In this document: piece by piece, positions 23,257 to 35,144 of the stretch
How positions within the stretch are numbered: the first letter of the stretch is position 1
Layout: every line of letters begins with the position of its first letter
NCBI GenBank assembly: GCA_954871525.1
Contig: OX940871.1
Span: 2,976,001 to 3,040,000 of the forward strand
Reading direction: 5' to 3'
From: Parietaria judaica
Lineage: Eukaryota; Streptophyta; Magnoliopsida; Rosales; Urticaceae
Length of the DNA stretch: 64,000 nt
Notes under the pieces: generated by a model
The model's database searches: none
What the model was told of the DNA's origin: nothing
What the model saw: only the letters and a program-made list of their open reading frames with translations
Made by a program: the position numbers and the translations under genes

Positions 23257-24296
23257 AAATATATCTATTCCGAAAATTCGGTTGAGCAACATTGATTTTT
23301 GTGATTGGTCTATGCAATTTGGGCAATTTGGAAGAGATGAGGATCAATTTCAATTTCCAATATTCAACAGAAATACATCATTATCATCATCAATGAAATT
23401 GAATTGGGCACAGCAGAAGCGTACAGAAGCACGTGCCTTTTGCAAAAAATATTGAACAGAAAATGAATGGGAGCCAACAAAAACGTACGTAAGCACGTGC
23501 TGTGGCCCGTGTGGATAAATTATTAACAAACACGTAAATACATTAGTACCATGCTTTATAACGGTTCCAACGAACAGACTTAAAAGTTGCGACAATCGAG
23601 GATACCATTGACTTTTCTGTTGAAATTTTGGAAGCAAATCGACTAATCGATGGAGTGGAAGAATGCCCGACGACGTAGTTCGTCTTCAAAACATAATTAA
23701 AAAAAAAACGGAACATCCTTGACGAGTCGTGACAGTATCATCTATAAAGATAACCAGAATATGTTTATGGATTATAATTAATAAAACACTTCTTACTAAG
23801 GCAATAAGTATATTACACCGGTTTAATTTGTTCTTATGTATAAGTTCTTTGTCAACTTATTTTTAACAAAATTATTCCATTTTAATTTTTTAAACTTTGT
23901 GCGTCATATATAAAAATCCACAATTTATAGTTTATATTTCTTGAACTCGATACCATCCCCTCCACTTTTTTTTTTTTTTTTTCCTTTCCTTTCTTATAGT
24001 GTAACTTGTGATTTAATAATCTTGTCCTTATAATTATATAACTGATTTTACAGATATACCACGATTCGATTTTACTGATGGACCGATTTGAATAGGGAAC
24101 GACATCATGTACGCACGGTGCACATAGGCCTATAAACGACAAGATAATTGATATTTCAGATGTCGTTTATCCAATACACTTTCTTCGTAAAATCTGATTC
24201 TCTTGGTGGGACTTTGGGAGCGAGTAAACGACAGATAATGGCGTCAGCTTCACAGAGCGGAAAACCCATCGAATTTGAGAAACGAAAACACCAACA
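23257..24296. other. intergenic, 5' flank of plastid-protein gene
   Basis: No gene recognised. Contains a T-rich run at 23966-23981. The right part should hold the promoter and 5' UTR of the plastid-protein gene; an upstream ATG at 24238 is in another frame. Confidence 0.45.
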
Positions 24297-24520
24297 ATGG
24301 CGTCACAAACACTGTCTTTCCAGTTTCCATCGTCATCTTCGAACTGGGTTCCTCGAAGTTCATCTCAAAGATCCAATCTTTATGCTTTCGGAGCGAACCC
24401 ACATCACTCGAAGCCTTCGAATCTCAATCTTCGCGTTCATGGAGTCCGAAGATCGAGAATAGTCGGAGCAACTTTGGGTGAAGAAAATGTCACGGCGAAA
24501 AATCCACTGCCCAATAAAGT

Positions 24521-24552
<32 letters not shown>

Positions 24553-24746
24553 CAGTCTCACTCTCAATATTTTATTGTAAATTAAAAAAAATGTATTCTT
24601 TGTTTTACTGCTTTGCTTTGGTAGTTCTGTGTGTCATAGAAACAAAAGAAGTGGCTTCAAGAAACTTTCATGGTCTCTTTAGTGTAGCGAAGTTAAGAGA
24701 AAGTTTTAAGTTTTAACTCAAGAGTGTTGATATAAAGAACTAATTG

Positions 24747-24785
<39 letters not shown>

Positions 24786-26462
24786 TAAAATAAACCCGAA
24801 AAAAGGTACTTAACATGTTTATAAGGTCACGAGTTATTCCGTTCATTGCTAAACTCAAATGGAATGGACATCGATCTAAAAATAATGGGATTCGACTCAG
24901 CGAGCGAGTAAAAGCGAAACTTCACGTGGGGACATGTTTAAACTTCCAAGTAGAACATATAAATGGAGTTAACACATCCGAAAAATAGGACGAAAATCAT
25001 AAATTCGATTACGAAATGTGACAAATGATGATGAAGAATGAGGATGTTTAGGAGAGTGAGAGATTAGCTTAGGAAATTAAGATGAGTAATTTTATTCTAT
25101 ATATGTATGTGTGTGTATATTTGCAAGTTACAAGTTTCTGGCTTATTTGAATCTTGAAAAATTTGTAATTTATTCGTGTGGGCATATTTGAAGTTGAATA
25201 TTCGTGTATTGTGTCGTGTACTATTCATTTTTTGAGTAATTTTATGGAGACTTAGAACCGACTCATTTATTAATCTTGTTTGAAGACGAATTCAGGCACC
25301 GTGTTGATCTTGTCTAGCCTGTTTGACTAGTATTGAAAGTTTAATTGCCGGCTCCGAGTCTCCATTAAATGACTAATTAATCGGAGAGGAGAAAATGGAT
25401 TTTGATTCGCTAGTGTGGTTGATCTTCTTATTATTGTTCAGGAAGTTTTGGAGAGTGTGACAGTGCTCAAGAAAGCTGCAAAAACTAGAAATGTACCGAA
25501 AGAAGAGATTTTATCTGCACTTGCAGTCATTGAGAAGGCAAAACTCGATCCTTCTGAGTTTCTCGAGACTCTTGGGGGCTCGGAATCCCCAGGAAGAACG
25601 TGGATGCTCGTTTTTACAGCTGAGGTTAAGATACTTCTGTTTGTGTCATCAATCTTATTATTTTTCTTCATCAAATCCTCGTAATTTGTTGTTGGATTCC
25701 TTGCTCTGCAGAAACAATATAACGGCGGCCGATTCTTTCCTCTTACAGCTATTCAGAGGTTCGACGCTGTGGTAAGATTTTCCGATCCGTGATATGGTTC
25801 TTTCATGCTTATGCAAAATATAAAGGAATATGCTGATAGGTTCCGAACAATAATTCAAACGAAAACATTAAGAACACATTGAGAGCTGTCATGGATACTA
25901 TCTGTGGGACGGACGAGAAAAATCAAACATAGAGAAAGCTTAAGGCCTGGGCGCCTATACGGCAGGCCTAACCCGTTTTTTTTTTTTTTTGGAAAAACAG
26001 TTAATGGTACTGTTTCACCCCCCAAATTACTTTGTTTCGTATATTCTCGTGGAACTTGACTGCATCTTTCTTCCTAAATCAATAGCAGTTGTGTAGCGTT
26101 TTTCATATCATTTTGTTCATTTCTTGGTTGAGGCCTTCTGACATCGAAACCAACGGAACATGTTGACAAAATTTCAGGGGAAGAGAATCGAAAACGGCGT
26201 CTACCTTGGGCCGATCGGAGCTTTAACGTTTGAGGGCAGGTTTTCATGGAAAAACAGAATCCTTGCTTTCATTTTCGAGTGCGTTCGAATAAAAGTTGGA
26301 TCTTTGAAGCCCTTAGAGATCAGTCTTGGGGAGAAAGACGAGAGAGAGCCGAGCAACAAAGATCCTTTCTTCATCTGGTTTTACATCGACGAGGAAATAG
26401 CAGTTGCCCGGGGAAAAAGCGGCGGGACCGCTTTCTGGTGTCGGTGTCAACGTGTAACTTGA
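24297..26462 (+). CDS. chloroplast protein, fibrillin (PLAP)-like C-terminus
   Basis: Four exons in one frame: 24297-24518, 25442-25624, 25712-25771, 26178-26462, giving 249 residues. The first 70 or so residues are Ser/Arg/Asn-rich and acid-poor (MASQTLSFQFPSSSSNW), a typical chloroplast transit peptide. A helical stretch EVLESVTVLKKAAKTRNVPK follows, then the conserved C-terminal part NGVYLGPIGALTFEGRFSW, DPFFIWFYIDEEIAVARGK and GGTAFWCRC. The closing FFIWFYIDEEIAVARG pattern resembles plastid lipid-associated (fibrillin) proteins, which coat plastoglobules and thylakoid margins; the family assignment is from memory and may be off. Splice sites are canonical, and the 923-bp first intron contains TA repeats. 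There is no sign of decay. It is unrelated to its detoxification neighbours. Confidence 0.8.
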
Positions 26463-26520
26463 ATTCTTCTCAGCTCAGTCAGCTATCTATGGTGTGTATA
26501 CTATCTTCTCATACAGTGAG

Positions 26521-26524
<4 letters not shown>

Positions 26525-26589
<65 letters not shown>
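26525..26589. repeat. (TA)n microsatellite
   Basis: An uninterrupted TA run of about 65 bp just beyond the plastid gene stop codon, likely in or just past its 3' UTR. Probably length-variable. Confidence 0.95.
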
Positions 26590-26597
<8 letters not shown>

Positions 26598-26996
26598 TAT
26601 CCCAGTTAAATTTGCTGTTTCTGGAAGATGTGTTAAGCCGGTCAATTTCTTTGAAATGCCGTGGAACATAAATATGTGTGTAAATATAAGATTATTAACA
26701 TGTTGATAAAACTTAATCAAGTAGTCAGTCTCGCCAGTAATTTCAGACCGAAAACCGAGAATTGGATATATACCATCATATCATTCGGTAGCGGTATTAA
26801 GTAACAGTAAAACTAACTGAATTGTAAATCGCATTCACCGCATAAGATAAAAGTAGTTTATTTCGTTCATACACCCCTTAACATAAAACAATAGTACCCT
26901 TGAACCATAATAAAGCTAATAATTTTCTTATTATTGTAACATAAATAAATAATCGTTTTACTTTATTTGTTTCTGCATATACATCAAGTTTAATGT

Positions 26997-27817
26997 TTAA
27001 TACATCCGAATAGAGGACCCTTCTCTGTGTTCATGGTTTGTTGGCTTCCAAAGCTCGCGGTAGCCAAGAGACACTTTTCCGTACTCCACATACGACTCTC
27101 GGGTCGGAAGGCATTCGTTAATAAATGCAATGTCCATAAAATTCACCGACCAATCATGGAGACGTGGAAACTTGTCTGCTCCGATAATCTTCATGTCTCC
27201 GATTTCTTCGAGGGCGTCGAGCCAGAACGGGATCCACCCGACCACCAAGTCGAGATATCCGACGCTCTCTCCTGCGAAGAACTTCTTTCCCACGAGCTCT
27301 TTCTCCAGAAGCGCTATACACTCTTGTGCCTGCTCTACGGCGATTTCCTTCTCGTCTCCTTGGGCTATGCATGCTCTGACTGTTCCGGGCATAATCTATT
27401 TGAGGCAACGAGTTATATGGCTTAAAATATGGTGGGTCTCAATCAGGGTGATTTACAACTAAACTCTTCAAGAACAAATTACATTAAGTTAAAAGTTATA
27501 TATACCTTTTCATCGGAAAATTTGGCCCAGAATCGAGCGTTAGCTCTCTGGAGAGGGTCTGAGGGTAACAAAGGAGCGGCGGACTGCCACGTTTCGTCGA
27601 TGTATTCGAGGATGACTAGAGACTCGACGACGTCTCTGTCCCCGTGCAAAAGCACAGGGACTTTCTTGTGGATGGGATTGTACTTGAGAAGTGTTGGGCT
27701 CTTGTTTCTGAGATCTTCTTCCAAGTATTCATAGTCGACGCCTTTCAGCTTCAACGCCCATTCAATCCTTGCGCAATAGCCACTCATCACTGACCCGATC
27801 AATTTCACTTCTCCCAT
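26997..27817 (-). CDS. tau-class glutathione S-transferase (GST-a)
   Basis: Two exons, 27817-27506 and 27395-26997, with a 110-bp intron at the usual tau position, give 236 residues. Tau GSTs are cytosolic dimers that conjugate glutathione to electrophilic xenobiotics, oxylipins or flavonoids. The N-terminal thioredoxin-fold domain shows [14 protein letters not shown] and the glutathione-binding [11 protein letters not shown]. The catalytic Ser is Ser12 in [15 protein letters not shown], although the usual WPSPF context is changed. The helical C-terminal domain carries [18 protein letters not shown]. The C-terminus ([18 protein letters not shown]) extends about 14-18 residues beyond the other copies because the shared stop is absent. 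The start is placed at MGEVKL; an upstream in-frame ATG at 27898 would add a hydrophobic leader not seen in paralogs. It is the first of six same-strand units. Confidence 0.93.
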
Positions 27818-28246
27818 ATTCAAAATATAAAACATATGTTGTGAAGATAATATATAGAGAGAGACCAAGCAACACGTTTGCAAAGCAAAAAACGACAAGG
27901 CATCTTTCTAACGGCTAAAATCAGTCCAAGATCACATCAAGATTTATACCACTGCAATACATACGGCTTCTTTCTTTTTTCTCTTTCTCCCTCCTCGTAC
28001 ACATGACTTATCTTGCTCTACGTGTCTCGTGTCGTGTCTTAATTATTATTATTTTTATGAATTTACTACATAGATGTAGACCCGTCATATTTGTCAATCA
28101 TGTTTAAAGATATACATGAGACCTGAACCCGCTCCATAGAATAACTGTGTTAATTGCGTCACTCCAATTAATGTAAGTTAATTGTTATAAGGGATATTAA
28201 CGGCAAAAACACCAATAATGCTCAGAATATAACTAGAAGTATCCAA

Positions 28247-28279
<33 letters not shown>

Positions 28280-28377
28280 CTTCTAAATAGCACATTAAGG
28301 TAAATAGATAATAGAACATTTCACATTGTTACACACATTATTTATGAGACCATGCAAGACTGGACCCTTCACTCTAT
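27818..28377. other. GST-a upstream region
   Basis: Spacer between GST-a and the end of GST-b. A (TAA)n microsatellite lies at 28249-28279. The upstream box shared by GST-b, -c, -d and -f was not found here. Confidence 0.5.
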
Positions 28378-29945
28378 TCATGGTTTCTTGGCTTCCAATG
28401 AGCGGAGGTAGCCGATGGTCGTTTTTCCGTACTCCACAAGTGATTCTCTGCTCGGAAGGCATTCCTTAATAGACGGAATATCCGTAAAATTGGCCGACCA
28501 ACGATGGAGAGAGGGAAACTTGTCCTCTCCGAGAAGCTTCATGTCTCCAACTTCTTCGAGGGCGTAGAGCCAGAGAGGGAGCCACCCGACCACCAAATCG
28601 AGATATCCGATGCTCTCTCCGGCAAAGAACTTCTTTCCATCGAGCTCTTTCTCAAGGAACGCTAGGCTCGCCCGCGCAGACTCTATGGCCTCTTGCTTCT
28701 CTTCTCCCGGAGCCTTGAATGCTGCTCGGAATGATCCGAGCAAAACCTACTCATCCAATTATAATGACCCTGTTATTTTTTTCAAAATCAGTTCATCCAA
28801 ATTTTGCCATAAACTGTGGGAAATTTATATCAAATATACTTGAATAATGATTCTAGGTTTAATAGCTTTAATACACTAATTATTTATAGAGAAATCTGCT
28901 TTATATACCTTTTTTTTTTTTTTGCGAAAAATACTCTATTATTAAAAACAGCTAAAAATATACACCAGATTCTCTTGGACTTTTTCTACCAGGAACATGC
29001 TGACTCCTAAGGAATTGTATCTTCTTTAACACAGTCAAACCGCGTAAAATTCTCGTGACTCGTCTTTCGAAGCCTATGCCTCTTCTATTAATACCGAAAA
29101 AATCGGGGAAATTTGTGATGGTATAAAAACAATTCTAGGAGGAACACTATAGCAAAATACTTAAACTTAAATACATTTTCCTTGGGATGAACCTGAAATC
29201 GAGTACCGATCTTTTGGCCTTTTTCGGCCAAGTTTCGGTACTCAGGCTTTCCAAAGTCAACGCCCATCTTAGAAAGCCTAATTTTTTAACGGGTCTGTTA
29301 AATTTTTTTATATATAAATTTTTATTACAGCTCTAACGAAAACAAAATTTTGCATCAATATTAAAAATTTTAAAAACAAAAAACTTCAAATATCCCCGAA
29401 CTAAGACTAAAGTAACATTCTTAAATCTAAATTATCATATATTAATTGACAATTTATAAATTATACTGAAATCGGACAGCGGGACGGGACTAGGCTATTT
29501 TGCCTTGGCACGGTCTCGGTTCGCAATATTTTGACAAAAATAACTTTAGGACAAAATCGGACCACGACCGGACATATAGACGTTGGAATTTCACCCCAAC
29601 ATATCTATGTAAATATATTTTTTTCACCTTCTCATCGGAAAATGTAGCCCAGAATCGAGCGTTGGCTCTCTGGAGAGGATCTGAAGGTAGCAATGGAGTG
29701 CGGGATGTCCACGTGTCGTCGATGTATTCGAGGATGACGAGAGACTCGGCGATGGGCTTACCGTGGTGAATAAGCACAGGAACTTTCTTGTGAATGGGAT
29801 TGTACTTGAGAAGCGTTTGACTCTTGTTCCTGAGATCTTCTTCTATGTATTCATAGTCAACACCTTTGAGCTTCAGAGCCCACTCGATCCTCGCGCAGAA
29901 CACGCTCTTATCTGCTCCGATCAACTTCACTTCTCCCATTTCCAT
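28378..29945 (-). CDS. tau-class glutathione S-transferase (GST-b)
   Basis: Exons 29945-29628 and 28746-28378, with an 881-bp intron, give 228 residues (226 if the second Met, MGEVKL, is used). It has the tau landmarks: [16 protein letters not shown] with the catalytic Ser, [20 protein letters not shown] for glutathione binding, ILEYIDDTW at the domain end, and [16 protein letters not shown] in the C-terminal domain. The stop follows LRSLEAKKP, as in the paralogs. Compared with the others it has ATFSDEK where they have AKFSDEK at the exon end. The long intron contains a T-run and AT-rich sequence, perhaps an old insertion. Both exons are open and splice sites canonical, so it is probably functional. 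The shared upstream box lies about 140 bp before the start. Confidence 0.93.
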
Positions 29946-30083
29946 ATTCTACAACTATCTTGTTTCCAAAGATATATATATATATATATATATATATGCA
30001 TATAATTATATATGTCTATTATACTTCGTGATTAATTAGGAACCAATTAAGATAGTCATAAAAAATAAACAGACTTATATCTA

Positions 30084-30120
30084 TGACATCATTGCTTACG
30101 AATTTAACAAAGACTTTGAC
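30084..30120 (-). promoter_or_regulatory. conserved GST upstream box (GST-b copy)
   Basis: Plus-strand TGACATCATTGCTTACGAAT followed by AACAAAGACTTTGA, about 140 bp upstream of the GST-b start. The same box stands upstream of GST-c, -d and -f while surrounding sequence has diverged. Its core, TGAC...GCTTxCG, matches about 13 of 20 positions of the ocs element consensus, a TGA-bZIP site known in tau GST promoters. Function is inferred. Confidence 0.5.
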
Positions 30121-30684
30121 TATCCTAAGCTGAGACAATTCTATGATATAGAATGAGAAGAAGAAAATATTATCTTGTGATAATCAATTATTCATATTCG
30201 GTATTCATACTATTCGGGTCAAAGATAAATGGAAAAGAACACTTTCATACTAAAATAGAGAATAAATTACAAATTAGATTATGAAACGTGAAAGATGATC
30301 ATCACATTAAGTATGCACATTGAATAAAAGAATTGTAATTCATTTAAACAAGGACTCGAGCTAGAAAGTCGAGGATTGAATCACGCACGAACTGTTTTTC
30401 TAAAATATTTAATACTCTTGTTTATCAACCATATATCGGAAGTCAATTATTTTTTTTTTAAATCCAACTACGCATAATAATTTTCATCGTCGAAACTTGA
30501 CTTCCAACTACGCTTTGCGTAGTGGAATCTCTGTAGTATAATCCCATATTTGTAGTAGTGATTGATGAAACATAGTAGAAGAAACACCCTCAAAATCAAA
30601 ATCTTCATTGTATGACAATCTTTCATTCAATTTGCATTTTATATCAAGATTATTATCCATTCTAAGGAGGACCCTTTTTTCTTT
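30121..30684. other. spacer between GST-b and GST-c
   Basis: AT-rich. The segment around 30365-30420 (GTCGAGGATTGAATCACGCA) is repeated near 32520, downstream of GST-d, showing that GST-c and GST-d were duplicated together with their 3' flanks. No gene seen. Confidence 0.6.
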
Positions 30685-32052
30685 TCACGGTTTCTCGGCT
30701 TCCAAAGAGCGGACGTGGCTAACAGTCGCCGTGAAATACTCGAGGAGCGATTCTCTGCTTGGAAGGCACTCCTTAACTAAAGCAATACCCATAAAATTCG
30801 TCGACCAGTCGTGGAGACATGGAAACTTGTCGGCTCCGATAAGCTTCACACCTCCTGCTTCTTGAAGGGTGTCGAGCAGAGCGGGACCCATCCGACCGCC
30901 CAGCAAAGAACTTTTTTCCGGCGAGCTCTTTCTCAAGGAATGCTATTCAACCTTGTGCAGACTCTATGGCCTTTTCCTTCTCTTCTCCTTGGGCCGTGCA
31001 TGCCCGGAATGATTCTTGCATAACCTAATTAAAATATGATCACGAAATCATAAGTAATGTTGTTTTCCAAATCATCTGTTTTTATTTTTATGTTTTAATT
31101 TTCATTTTTTACCGTTATTAATTCATTAGCCCCATGAAATTTGTATCTTAAAACTTCTAAAGCATTAAAATTTACTTGATTTTTTTTTTTATACCCTTTT
31201 TCCATTGTTTGCCCTTAATTATAATTAATTAGCCTCTCAGAATTTGTATCTTAGATTAGCCAGTGTTTATGTCTTTAAAAGATGTTTAGTATTATTCGAG
31301 TAAATAACAATCAGTAACGAGTGACTAACATGCTATCTTACAAACTTCGTAAACTTTTAAATTCATTAGCCCCAAAAATTTTGCGTGAAAATTTTAATTA
31401 TTTATTCTAATTTTTCACCCTTAATTATAAATTCATTAGCCCCCAAAATTTGTAGTGTTTATGTCCTATTTTTCTTACCATGAATCCTTTACACAACTAT
31501 TCGGAGAACTCAAACTTAAGTGCAACATAAAGTACCTTTATAAGTAGAGCAGCACATTTCCGTCGCCAACCAGGATCGCGACTCGTCGCGGTGGTTTCCG
31601 GCGCGTCGCGACGCGTCGCGATTCCGAGCTTCCGGTCGCGACGAGTCGCGACTCCCCCCCTCTCTCTCTCCCTCCCGCGCTCTCTCTCTCTCCGTCTCAC
31701 ATAACTCTCTCTCCCGCTCTCTCGCGACTCGCCGCGACGCCACACGCCGCGACGCGTCGCGACGCCAAATCTCGCGGTTTTGGCGACCGAGTCGCGACGT
31801 GCCGCGGCGGTGGAATGTGCAGCTCTATTTATAAGTACTGTTTTACGAAGAAGAAAAAAAATCGATATACATATATGATTTACCTTCTCATCGGAAAATT
31901 TGGCCCAGAATCGAGCGTTGGCTCTCTGGAGAGGATCCAAAGGTAGCAAGGGAGTGCGGGATGGCCACGTGTCGTCGATGTATTCGAGGATGACGAGAGA
32001 CTCCACGACGGCTTTGTCCCCGTGCAAAAGCACATGGACTTTCTTGTGGATG
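30685..32052 (-). pseudogene. tau-class glutathione S-transferase pseudogene (GST-c)
   Basis: Closest to GST-d in sequence. Exon 1 survives only from [19 protein letters not shown] to SDEK (32052-31884): the first 50 or so codons, including the catalytic Ser and start codon, are gone and replaced by a hairpin. Exon 2 (31024-30685) has a TGA in the early helix ([17 protein letters not shown]) and a deletion of about 29 bp that removes the [12 protein letters not shown] motif and shifts frame. The intron carries a GC-rich hAT-type insert at 31545-31827. A long open frame running from exon 1 through that insert (32072-31497) is fortuitous. Clearly non-functional as a GST. Confidence 0.93.
31545..31827. 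mobile_element. GC-rich hAT-type MITE with exact 8-bp target duplication
   Basis: The 283-bp insert starts TAGAGCAGCACATTTCC and ends GGAATGTGCAGCTCTA, imperfect inverted repeats beginning TAGAG as in hAT elements. It is flanked on both sides by the identical octamer TTTATAAG (31537-31544 and 31828-31835), the hAT target-duplication length. The interior is strikingly GC-rich for this region, with repeated GCGACGCGTCGCGAC-type palindromes and a CT-rich run (31656-31692). No protein is encoded. It lies in the intron of the GST-c pseudogene. Confidence 0.88.
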
Positions 32053-32102
32053 ACATTCAAACGAAATCCCATGTGCTGTAATGGGATTTCGTTTGAATGT
32101 CA
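32051..32102. repeat. hairpin at the GST-c exon 1 breakpoint
   Basis: Perfect 21-bp inverted repeat, 32051-32071 and 32082-32102, with a 10-bp loop. The right arm (TGGGATTTCGTTTGAATGTC) is genuine upstream sequence, since a close relative of it stands at 34630-34680 upstream of GST-d. The left arm is an inverted copy of it joined directly to truncated exon 1. This is the footprint of a deletion with fold-back copying. Confidence 0.85.
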
Positions 32103-32187
32103 CAAATCACAATAGTCATTTTAGATAATATTAAATTTAAAGAAAGGGAAATCGGTTGTTATAAAAAATGACAATTTCCTCGTTCCA

Positions 32188-32224
32188 TGACATCATTGCT
32201 TGCGAAATCCAACAATGACTTTAA
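32188..32224 (-). promoter_or_regulatory. conserved GST upstream box (GST-c copy)
   Basis: TGACATCATTGCTTGCGAAA followed by TCCAACAATGACTTTAA, the same box as at 34790 with no difference over about 37 bp. It survives although the gene below it is dead. Confidence 0.5.
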
Positions 32225-32691
32225 TTATTTATGACATGAAGAAAATATTGTCAAATTTTCAATCTTTAATTTTTGTGAGGAAGAGTTTTACTTTGAACAA
32301 AGTTTACTCGATAAAGTACTAGTTGAAAAATAGAAAAAGTATTGTCCCAAAAAAAAATAAGAAAAAGTAATGGCCGAAGTACTAAAAATCAATAAAAGCT
32401 TGGATATTTCCATTGTATTTTTTGTAAGTGCGTTTTTTTTTAATAAGCTCTACTTTTTAAATGTTTTCGAACATTCTTCTTGAGCTAGTTGATGTTAGAA
32501 ACTGCTTCGATATTAGAAAGTCGAGGATTGAATCACGCACGAACCGTTTTTCTAATTATCTAATAGCCTTTTACCCATATATTTAGCAATACACACATGA
32601 ATATTAAAGAAACATAGTATGATAATCTTTCATTTTATTTGCATTTTGTATCAAGATTATTATCCCGTCTAAGGAGGACCAAAGTTTCTTT

Positions 32692-33940
32692 TCATGGTTT
32701 CTCGGCTTCCAAAGAGCGGACGTAGCTCACAGTTTCCGTGAAATAGTCGATCATCGATTCTCTACTCGGAAGGCACTCCTTAACTAAAGCAATATCCATA
32801 AAATTCGCCGACCAGTCATGGAGACATGGAAATTTGTCGGCTTTGATAAGCTTCACGCCTCCTACTTCTTGGAGGGCGTCGAGCCAGAGCGGGATCCATC
32901 CAACCACCAAGTCGAGATACCCGATGCTCTCTCCAGCAAAGAACTTTTTTCCGGCGAGCTCCTTTTCAAGGAGTGCGAGGCACTCTTGCGCAGACTCTAT
33001 GGCTTTTTCCTTCTCTTCTCCTTGAGCCGTGCATGCTCGGAATGATTCTAGCATAACCTAATTTAAATAAGATCACAAAAGCATAAAGTGTTTTCACATT
33101 CTCTGTTTTTATTTTCCAGTTCTCTGTTTTTTTATATTTATAAATTGCTAAAATTAGATTCAATCTAAATAATAATTGGTATAGTTGACTAACTTATCTT
33201 ATGAACTTCACAAACTTCTAAAGCGTTTAGAATTTATTTGGAAATTTTATTTTTAATTTTTTTTACTTTTAACTCTTTATTCTTTTATAATTAAATTTGT
33301 ATCATATGCTAATGTATATGTCTTTTACAAATTAAATAATAAGTATCAGTCGGTTCAATCCACATAACAATCAATAACAAGTGACTAACTCGCGATCTTA
33401 TGAAATTTGCAAACTTTTAAAGCGTTAGAAAATTTATTTAGTAGTTTTATTTTATTTTTTACCATTTATAAAAAAAAATTTTATGAATATTCGTAGATTC
33501 TATTTTCCTCACCTTGAATCCTTCAGACACACTATTAAGAAAACTCAAACTCAAGTGATACATAAAATCAAACAAAAGCAATATACATATACAATACATA
33601 TATTTACATATATATGATTTACCTTCTCATCGGAGAACTTGGCCCAGAATCGAGCGTTGGCTCTCTGGAGAGGATCTGAAGGTAGCAAGGGAGTGCGGGA
33701 TGGCCACGTGTCGTCGATGTATTCGAGGATGACGAGAGACTCGACGACGGCTTTGTCCCCGTGCAAAAGCACAGGGACTTTCTTGTGGATGGGATTGTAC
33801 TTGAGAAGTGTTGGGCTCTTGATTCTGAGATCTTCTTCTAAGTATTCATAGTCAACGCCTTTCAGCTTCAACGCCCATTCAATCCTCGCGCAGAACCCGC
33901 TCTTCACTGACCCGATCAACTTCACTTCTGCCATGTTCAT
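32692..33940 (-). CDS. tau-class glutathione S-transferase (GST-d)
   Basis: Exons 33940-33623 and 33057-32692 around a 565-bp intron give 227 residues (225 from the second Met, MAEVKL, which fits the paralogs better). The N-terminal domain shows [19 protein letters not shown] with the catalytic Ser, [20 protein letters not shown] for glutathione binding, and ILEYIDDTW. The C-terminal domain shows [37 protein letters not shown] and the end [11 protein letters not shown]. No frame damage is seen. It differs from the others in EEDLRIKS for EEDLRNKS. It is the nearest paralog of GST-c, sharing exon sequence and both flanks. Confidence 0.93.
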
Positions 33941-35144
33941 ATGCTATTCAAAGCTATGTTATGATCACAGAAACCTTAGGGTTAGGGACTTGGGATATAT
34001 CATATGTATATATATATATATATATATGAGTGTATATATATTGAAAAAAGATGAATGTGCAATTATTGATACTTAAATTGACTTGTCAAGATCGAGACGT
34101 GTCACGCGCACTAATGACAACGCTATCCAGTAAGTATCTTTGAGGCCTTAGGTTACGTGTTAGGATTTTCGACCTAATCCCTAAATCCAGAAAATGTAAA
34201 AGGTAAAAACAAAATTGACCATAAAAATTATAGTGATCATTCGCTCTCAATGTAGTATGTGTGTTCACGCGCCGCTTGCGAAATCTCATGTGTCCCCTTG
34301 TTGCTTGTAAAAACTTGTACGTCCTCTTGTTGTTTGTGAAATTTTGATCCACTATAACAAAGCGTGCTTGAGGACCCAATAATCTTGGGACGGTCGTAAA
34401 AAAATAGTTTTTTTTATATACAATATATTAATATATAGGGAAAAAAAATCTTAATACACAATTTTATTGGACACAATTTGGTCATGAATATCAAGTAATT
34501 ATTCACAATTTGGTCACCAACTTTTTCCTATCAAGATCCGGATACGGATTTCCTACAAAATTCCGGAATCGCCACAGGCGGATTCCGACATAAATGAACA
34601 TGGGTACTCGTAACCCCTACATGTGCTGTAATGGGATTTCTTTTGAAAAATATTGATGTGTTAAATGAATGTCACAGTATAGACTAGTCATTTTAAATTA
34701 TATAATTTAAGTAAGGGAAATTGATTGTTAAAAAAAAAACCAACAATTTCCTCGTTCCATGTACCCCAATGAACGGAGACACATACATGTGACATCATTG
34801 CTTGCGAAATCCAACAATGACTTTAATTCTCTTATGATATGAAGATAATATAGTCAAATTTTCAGTGTTTAATGTCAGGAAGAGTTTTACTTTAAAGTTT
34901 AAACAAAGTATACTCAATAAAGTACTAGTTAAAAAAAAAATAGAAAAAGTAATGGCATAAATACTTAAAAATAAATCAAACCCGGATATTTCCATTGTAT
35001 TTTTAGTAAGTGCGGTTTTTATTTCAATATAAGGACTACTCTTAATTTTTTTTAACATACGCCTTATTAAAACTTAAAAGTAGATGTAACTTTTATTTTA
35101 TTTTAAATGAATTATACATCGAGATTTGACGATCTTTTTGATTT
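33941..35144. other. GST-d upstream region
   Basis: No gene. A TA run lies at 34007-34026. The part 34618-34940 is homologous to the GST-c upstream region (32070-32340), including the shared box, but here it stands some 680 bp further from the gene. The 33960-34617 stretch is therefore an insertion here or a deletion in GST-c. No clear ends of a mobile element were found. Confidence 0.6.
34790..34826 (-). promoter_or_regulatory. conserved GST upstream box (GST-d copy)
   Basis: TGACATCATTGCTTGCGAAA followed by TCCAACAATGACTTTAA, about 850 bp upstream of the GST-d start. Identical to the GST-c copy. Confidence 0.5.

Noticed and set aside
31497..32072. Open frame of 191 codons on the minus strand
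   Set aside because: It starts in the truncated GST-c exon and runs through the intron and the GC-rich hAT insert. The Arg/Glu-rich part comes from repeat composition, so it is not a gene.
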